DNA of 14,845 nucleotides, taken from NCBI GenBank assembly GCA_025453925.1, contig JALOPK010000042.1, forward strand, positions 1-14,845, read 5' to 3'. Positions 12,740 through 14,845 of this stretch are shown here, in pieces. How positions within the stretch are numbered: the stretch's first letter is position 1; every line of letters begins with the position of its first letter. Position numbers and translations under genes: made by a program. Below the pieces are notes generated by a model, which had not been told where the DNA came from, made no database searches, and saw only the letters and a program-made list of their open reading frames with translations. This stretch comes from Candidatus Eiseniibacteriota bacterium. GTDB lineage: Bacteria > JAFGKV01.

Positions 12740-13550
12740 GCGCTATCATAGACCGACGCGAGTCGATGAGGCGATCGCGTTGCTGCGTGCAGGGGGCCGA
12801 ACCACCATGCTCCTGGGCGGCGGCGTGTCGCTCGGCATGTTGCCGCGACCGAACGTGCGGGAAGTCGTCGGGATGGAGCGACTCGGCGTCGATCAGGTGC
12901 GGCGGGAGGACTCTGTGCTGTGCATCGGTGCTTCGGTGACCCTCGGCCGCCTGGATTCGGAACTGATCATGGGCTCCGCCGCGGAACGCTTGCTGAGGGA
13001 TACCGTGCGCCGCACTGCCACCACTCCCCTCCGGAACCTGATGACCGTCGGCGGCGTCATCGCCGGGGTCGGGCCGTGGTCGGACCTTCCGGTTTCCCTC
13101 CTGGCGCTCGGCGCTGATCTTGTCCTGAACGGGGCCGCCGTGCTGCCCATCGAGACCTTCCTGGCCAAGGGCCCCCGGGTTCTCGATGGCGCGTTGATCA
13201 CCCAGGTGCGGGTTTCGTGGGAAGGCGTCACGGGTGGCGCATTCCTCAAGGTCGGACGGAACGAGACGGATTTGGCACTGGCATCCGCTTCGGTGGTGGT
13301 GTTCCGGGAGGGAATGCACCCCCGAATCCGGGCGGCGATCGGGGGCCTCGTGCCTCGTCCGGTGCGGATACCCGCCATGGAGGATACGCTCGCTGGGCCG
13401 CCCCTCGATGGCGGGGCGATGACCCGACTGATTGGTTCGGTGGTATCACCGCGAATGGACCCGCGAGCCGACGGGGACTATCGTCTTGCCCTGGCCGGTA
13501 CGTGCGTCGTGGACTGCTACGAAGCTGCCCGCAGGGAGGCGTGCCGATGA
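12714..13550 (+). CDS. FAD-binding subunit of a xanthine dehydrogenase/CO dehydrogenase-family hydroxylase
   Basis: About 278 residues, the normal CoxM/XdhB size. It passes electrons from the 2Fe-2S subunit to FAD in Mo hydroxylases. Landmarks are YHRPTRVDEAIALLRAGGRTT at the N-terminus, the FAD loop TMLLGGGVSLGM (usually AGGTDL/AGGQSL), TPLRNLMTVGGVIAGVGPWSDLP (the RNxxTxGGN...P.SD motif), LLALGADLVLNG, GGAFLKVGRNETDLALASASV and ahead of the end RIRAAIGGLVPRPVR. The frame starts with ATG at 12687, but AAGGAGG at 12702-12708 sits 5 nt before an in-frame GTG at 12714, which also fits the family N-terminus; I prefer 12714. It overlaps amrS by 26 nt and the 2Fe-2S gene by 4 (ATGA). The first GG-loop is less canonical than usual. 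Confidence 0.88.
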   Translation: MSRILPRLERYHRPTRVDEAIALLRAGGRTTMLLGGGVSLGMLPRPNVREVVGMERLGVDQVRREDSVLCIGASVTLGRLDSELIMGSAAERLLRDTVRRTATTPLRNLMTVGGVIAGVGPWSDLPVSLLALGADLVLNGAAVLPIETFLAKGPRVLDGALITQVRVSWEGVTGGAFLKVGRNETDLALASASVVVFREGMHPRIRAAIGGLVPRPVRIPAMEDTLAGPPLDGGAMTRLIGSVVSPRMDPRADGDYRLALAGTCVVDCYEAARREACR

Positions 13551-14020
13551 ACGTGACTACGCGACTGAATGGGAAGCCTTTCTCCTTCGATGCCGCGCCG
13601 GGAGAACGGCTGGTCGATGTACTGAGAGATCACGGTTTCATGGGCACCAAGTTCGGCTGCGGCACCGGGGAGTGCGGGGCCTGCGTCGTGCTGCTGGACG
13701 GTGAGCCGGTGAACTCGTGCCTCGTGCTGGCGCCCCGCGTTGAGGGGCGCTCGATTCTCACCATCGAAGGGCTGGGCACGCCGGCGGCGCCGCATCCGCT
13801 CCAGGAAGAGTTCGCTGATGCGGGAGCGGTGCAGTGCGGGTTCTGCACGCCGGGGATGGTGCTGTCGGCCCATGCGCTCCTGCTGCGCAATCCCAGTCCC
13901 AACCGGCAGGAGGTGGCCGCCGCACTTGACGGGAACCTGTGCCGATGCACCGGCTACGTGAAGATCGTCGATGCCGTGATGGCCGCCGCCGCGCGGCGTC
14001 GGGAAGAAGCGCGACCATGA
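13547..14020 (+). CDS. 2Fe-2S subunit of a xanthine dehydrogenase/CO dehydrogenase-family hydroxylase
   Basis: 157 residues, typical CoxS/XdhC-type small subunit with two [2Fe-2S] clusters. The plant-ferredoxin-like cluster ligands are Cys38, 43, 46 and 58 (GCGTGECGACVVLLDGEPVN, then SC). The alpha-helical domain ligands are Cys97, 100, 132 and 134 (QCGFCTPGMVLSA and GNLCRCTGY). All eight are present, so electron transfer from the molybdenum site should be intact. The ATG at 13547 overlaps the FAD subunit's TGA, and GGGAGG (13534-13539) lies 7 nt upstream. Its own stop overlaps the next ATG in the same ATGA fashion. The FAD - 2Fe-2S - Mo order is that of coxMSL-type operons. Confidence 0.96.
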   Translation: MNVTTRLNGKPFSFDAAPGERLVDVLRDHGFMGTKFGCGTGECGACVVLLDGEPVNSCLVLAPRVEGRSILTIEGLGTPAAPHPLQEEFADAGAVQCGFCTPGMVLSAHALLLRNPSPNRQEVAAALDGNLCRCTGYVKIVDAVMAAAARRREEARP

Positions 14021-14845
14021 ACTTGCCCACCAAGGTGGTCGGCCATCGAGTCCGCAAGCTTGACGCGCTGGGTCTCGCCCTGGGCCGGCATGCATTCACC
14101 GACGATATCGCGATCAGGGACATGCTCTACGCCCGATTGCTCCTCTCTCCCTATCCGCATGCGCGAATCACCTCGATTGACGTCTCGGACGCGGAATCCC
14201 TCCCCGGGGTGGCCTGCGTGCTCAGCGCGGCGAATTCGCCTCGCGTGTTCCACACCACCGCGGGCCAGGGTTTCCCTGAGCCTTCACCGTACGATTCGGT
14301 GATGTTCGACTGGAAGGTGCGTCACGTGGGGGACCGGGTCGCGGCGGTCGCGGCCGACACCGAGGAGATCGCCGAAGCGGCGTTGACCCGGGTGAGGGCG
14401 ACGTATGAGATGCTCGAACCCGTGTTCGACCCGTGCCGCGCGCTGGAGCCGAATGCTCCGGTGCTGCATGACGAACCCGAGGCACGGGCGGTGATACCAG
14501 TCGTGTATCGGCCCATGGAGAATCTGGCTGGCGCCGCCGAGTTCTCGGTGGGACCGGTGGAAGAGATCTGGGAACTCGGCGTCCACCGGCTTACCGGCGT
14601 CTTTGACGTACACCGGGCATCTCACTGTGCCATCGAGCCGCACCAGGTGATCGCCTATCTCGATCCGGACGGCCGACTGGTGCTTCGCAGTTCCACGCAG
14701 GTTCCGTTCCATGCACGCCGGATCGTGGCTTCGGTGCTGGGGCTGCCCGTGGGCCGGGTCCGGGTGGTCAAACCCCGGTTGGGTGGCGGTTTCGGAGGCA
14801 AGCAAGAGGTGTTTCTCGAGCAGATTGCCGGGCTCCTCTGCCTCC
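14017..14845 (+). CDS. Molybdopterin-binding large subunit of Mo hydroxylase (3' end outside window)
   Basis: Open from the ATG at 14017 to the window end, 276 codons of an expected 750-800. The N-terminal a/b-hammerhead domain is clear: VVGHRVRKLDALGLALGRHAFTDD, MLYARLLLSPYPHARITSID and LPGVACVLSA, followed by VRHVGDRVAAVAADTEEIAEAA. The Mo-domain begins with HCAIEPHQVIAYLDPDGRLV, STQVPFHARRIVASVLGLP and the cofactor-binding motif GGGFGGKQEVFLEQ near residue 262. The substrate cannot be assigned, because the segments that separate CO dehydrogenase (AYxCSFR) from other hydroxylases lie downstream. It is translationally coupled to the 2Fe-2S gene. It is likely a cytoplasmic or membrane-associated heterotrimer with the two upstream subunits. 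Confidence 0.93.
   Translation, partial: MNLPTKVVGHRVRKLDALGLALGRHAFTDDIAIRDMLYARLLLSPYPHARITSIDVSDAESLPGVACVLSAANSPRVFHTTAGQGFPEPSPYDSVMFDWKVRHVGDRVAAVAADTEEIAEAALTRVRATYEMLEPVFDPCRALEPNAPVLHDEPEARAVIPVVYRPMENLAGAAEFSVGPVEEIWELGVHRLTGVFDVHRASHCAIEPHQVIAYLDPDGRLVLRSSTQVPFHARRIVASVLGLPVGRVRVVKPRLGGGFGGKQEVFLEQIAGLLCL

Noticed and set aside
1-14845. tRNA, rRNA, CRISPR arrays, insertion sequences, integrase or attachment sites
   Set aside because: None was found by reading: no tRNA T-loop words in a foldable context, no regularly spaced DNA repeats, no transposase or recombinase motifs.

Overview
The window is about 14.8 kb of GC-rich (roughly 65 % by eye), densely packed bacterial chromosome. 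Nearly all genes are on the + strand; one is on the - strand. There is no sign of phage, IS, CRISPR, tRNA or rRNA. The secreted repeat protein ends in an 'NPW...GxYxLRV' domain of the type IX-secretion/FlgD-like kind. Together with the tandem DUF507 pair, the DUF5683-type membrane protein and DivIVA, this suggests a diderm lineage of the FCB group or a neighbouring candidate phylum (Eisenbacteria-, Krumholzibacteriota- or Latescibacterota-like). That placement is inference from gene content; no marker gene fixes it.

Layout. 1-3275: the end of a membrane protein, an NAD(P)-dependent SDR epimerase, and a 602-residue exported protein built of about ten 39-residue repeats plus a C-terminal sorting-like domain. 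3328-6404: yggS, divIVA, a 300-bp non-coding gap, lspA and an RluA/RluD-type pseudouridine synthase. This is a reduced version of the conserved yggS-divIVA-ileS-lspA-rluD neighbourhood, without ileS. 6420-7607 (-): a galactokinase-like GHMP kinase that has lost the canonical sugar-binding signature. 7608-7784: a divergent intergenic region with a strong sigma70-type promoter and an 8-bp inverted repeat. 7785-10631: a small helical protein, two adjacent DUF507 proteins, RidA, a DUF5683-like membrane protein (TTG start) and a TPR lipoprotein. 10773-14845: a compact, overlapping operon encoding a LarC protein without its usual C-terminal domain, an AmrS-type radical SAM enzyme, and the FAD, 2Fe-2S and (partial) molybdopterin subunits of a xanthine dehydrogenase/CO dehydrogenase-family hydroxylase.

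How the genes fit together. LspA would process lipoproteins such as the TPR lipoprotein. YggS, RidA and the pseudouridine synthase are housekeeping functions (PLP homeostasis, enamine detoxification, RNA modification). The last operon places a nickel-cofactor-type protein and an orphan radical SAM enzyme directly upstream of a molybdenum hydroxylase with start/stop overlaps, so they are probably co-expressed. The most unusual items are the 39-residue repeat protein, the LarC1-only/AmrS/Mo-hydroxylase operon, and the GHMP kinase with a rewritten substrate motif.
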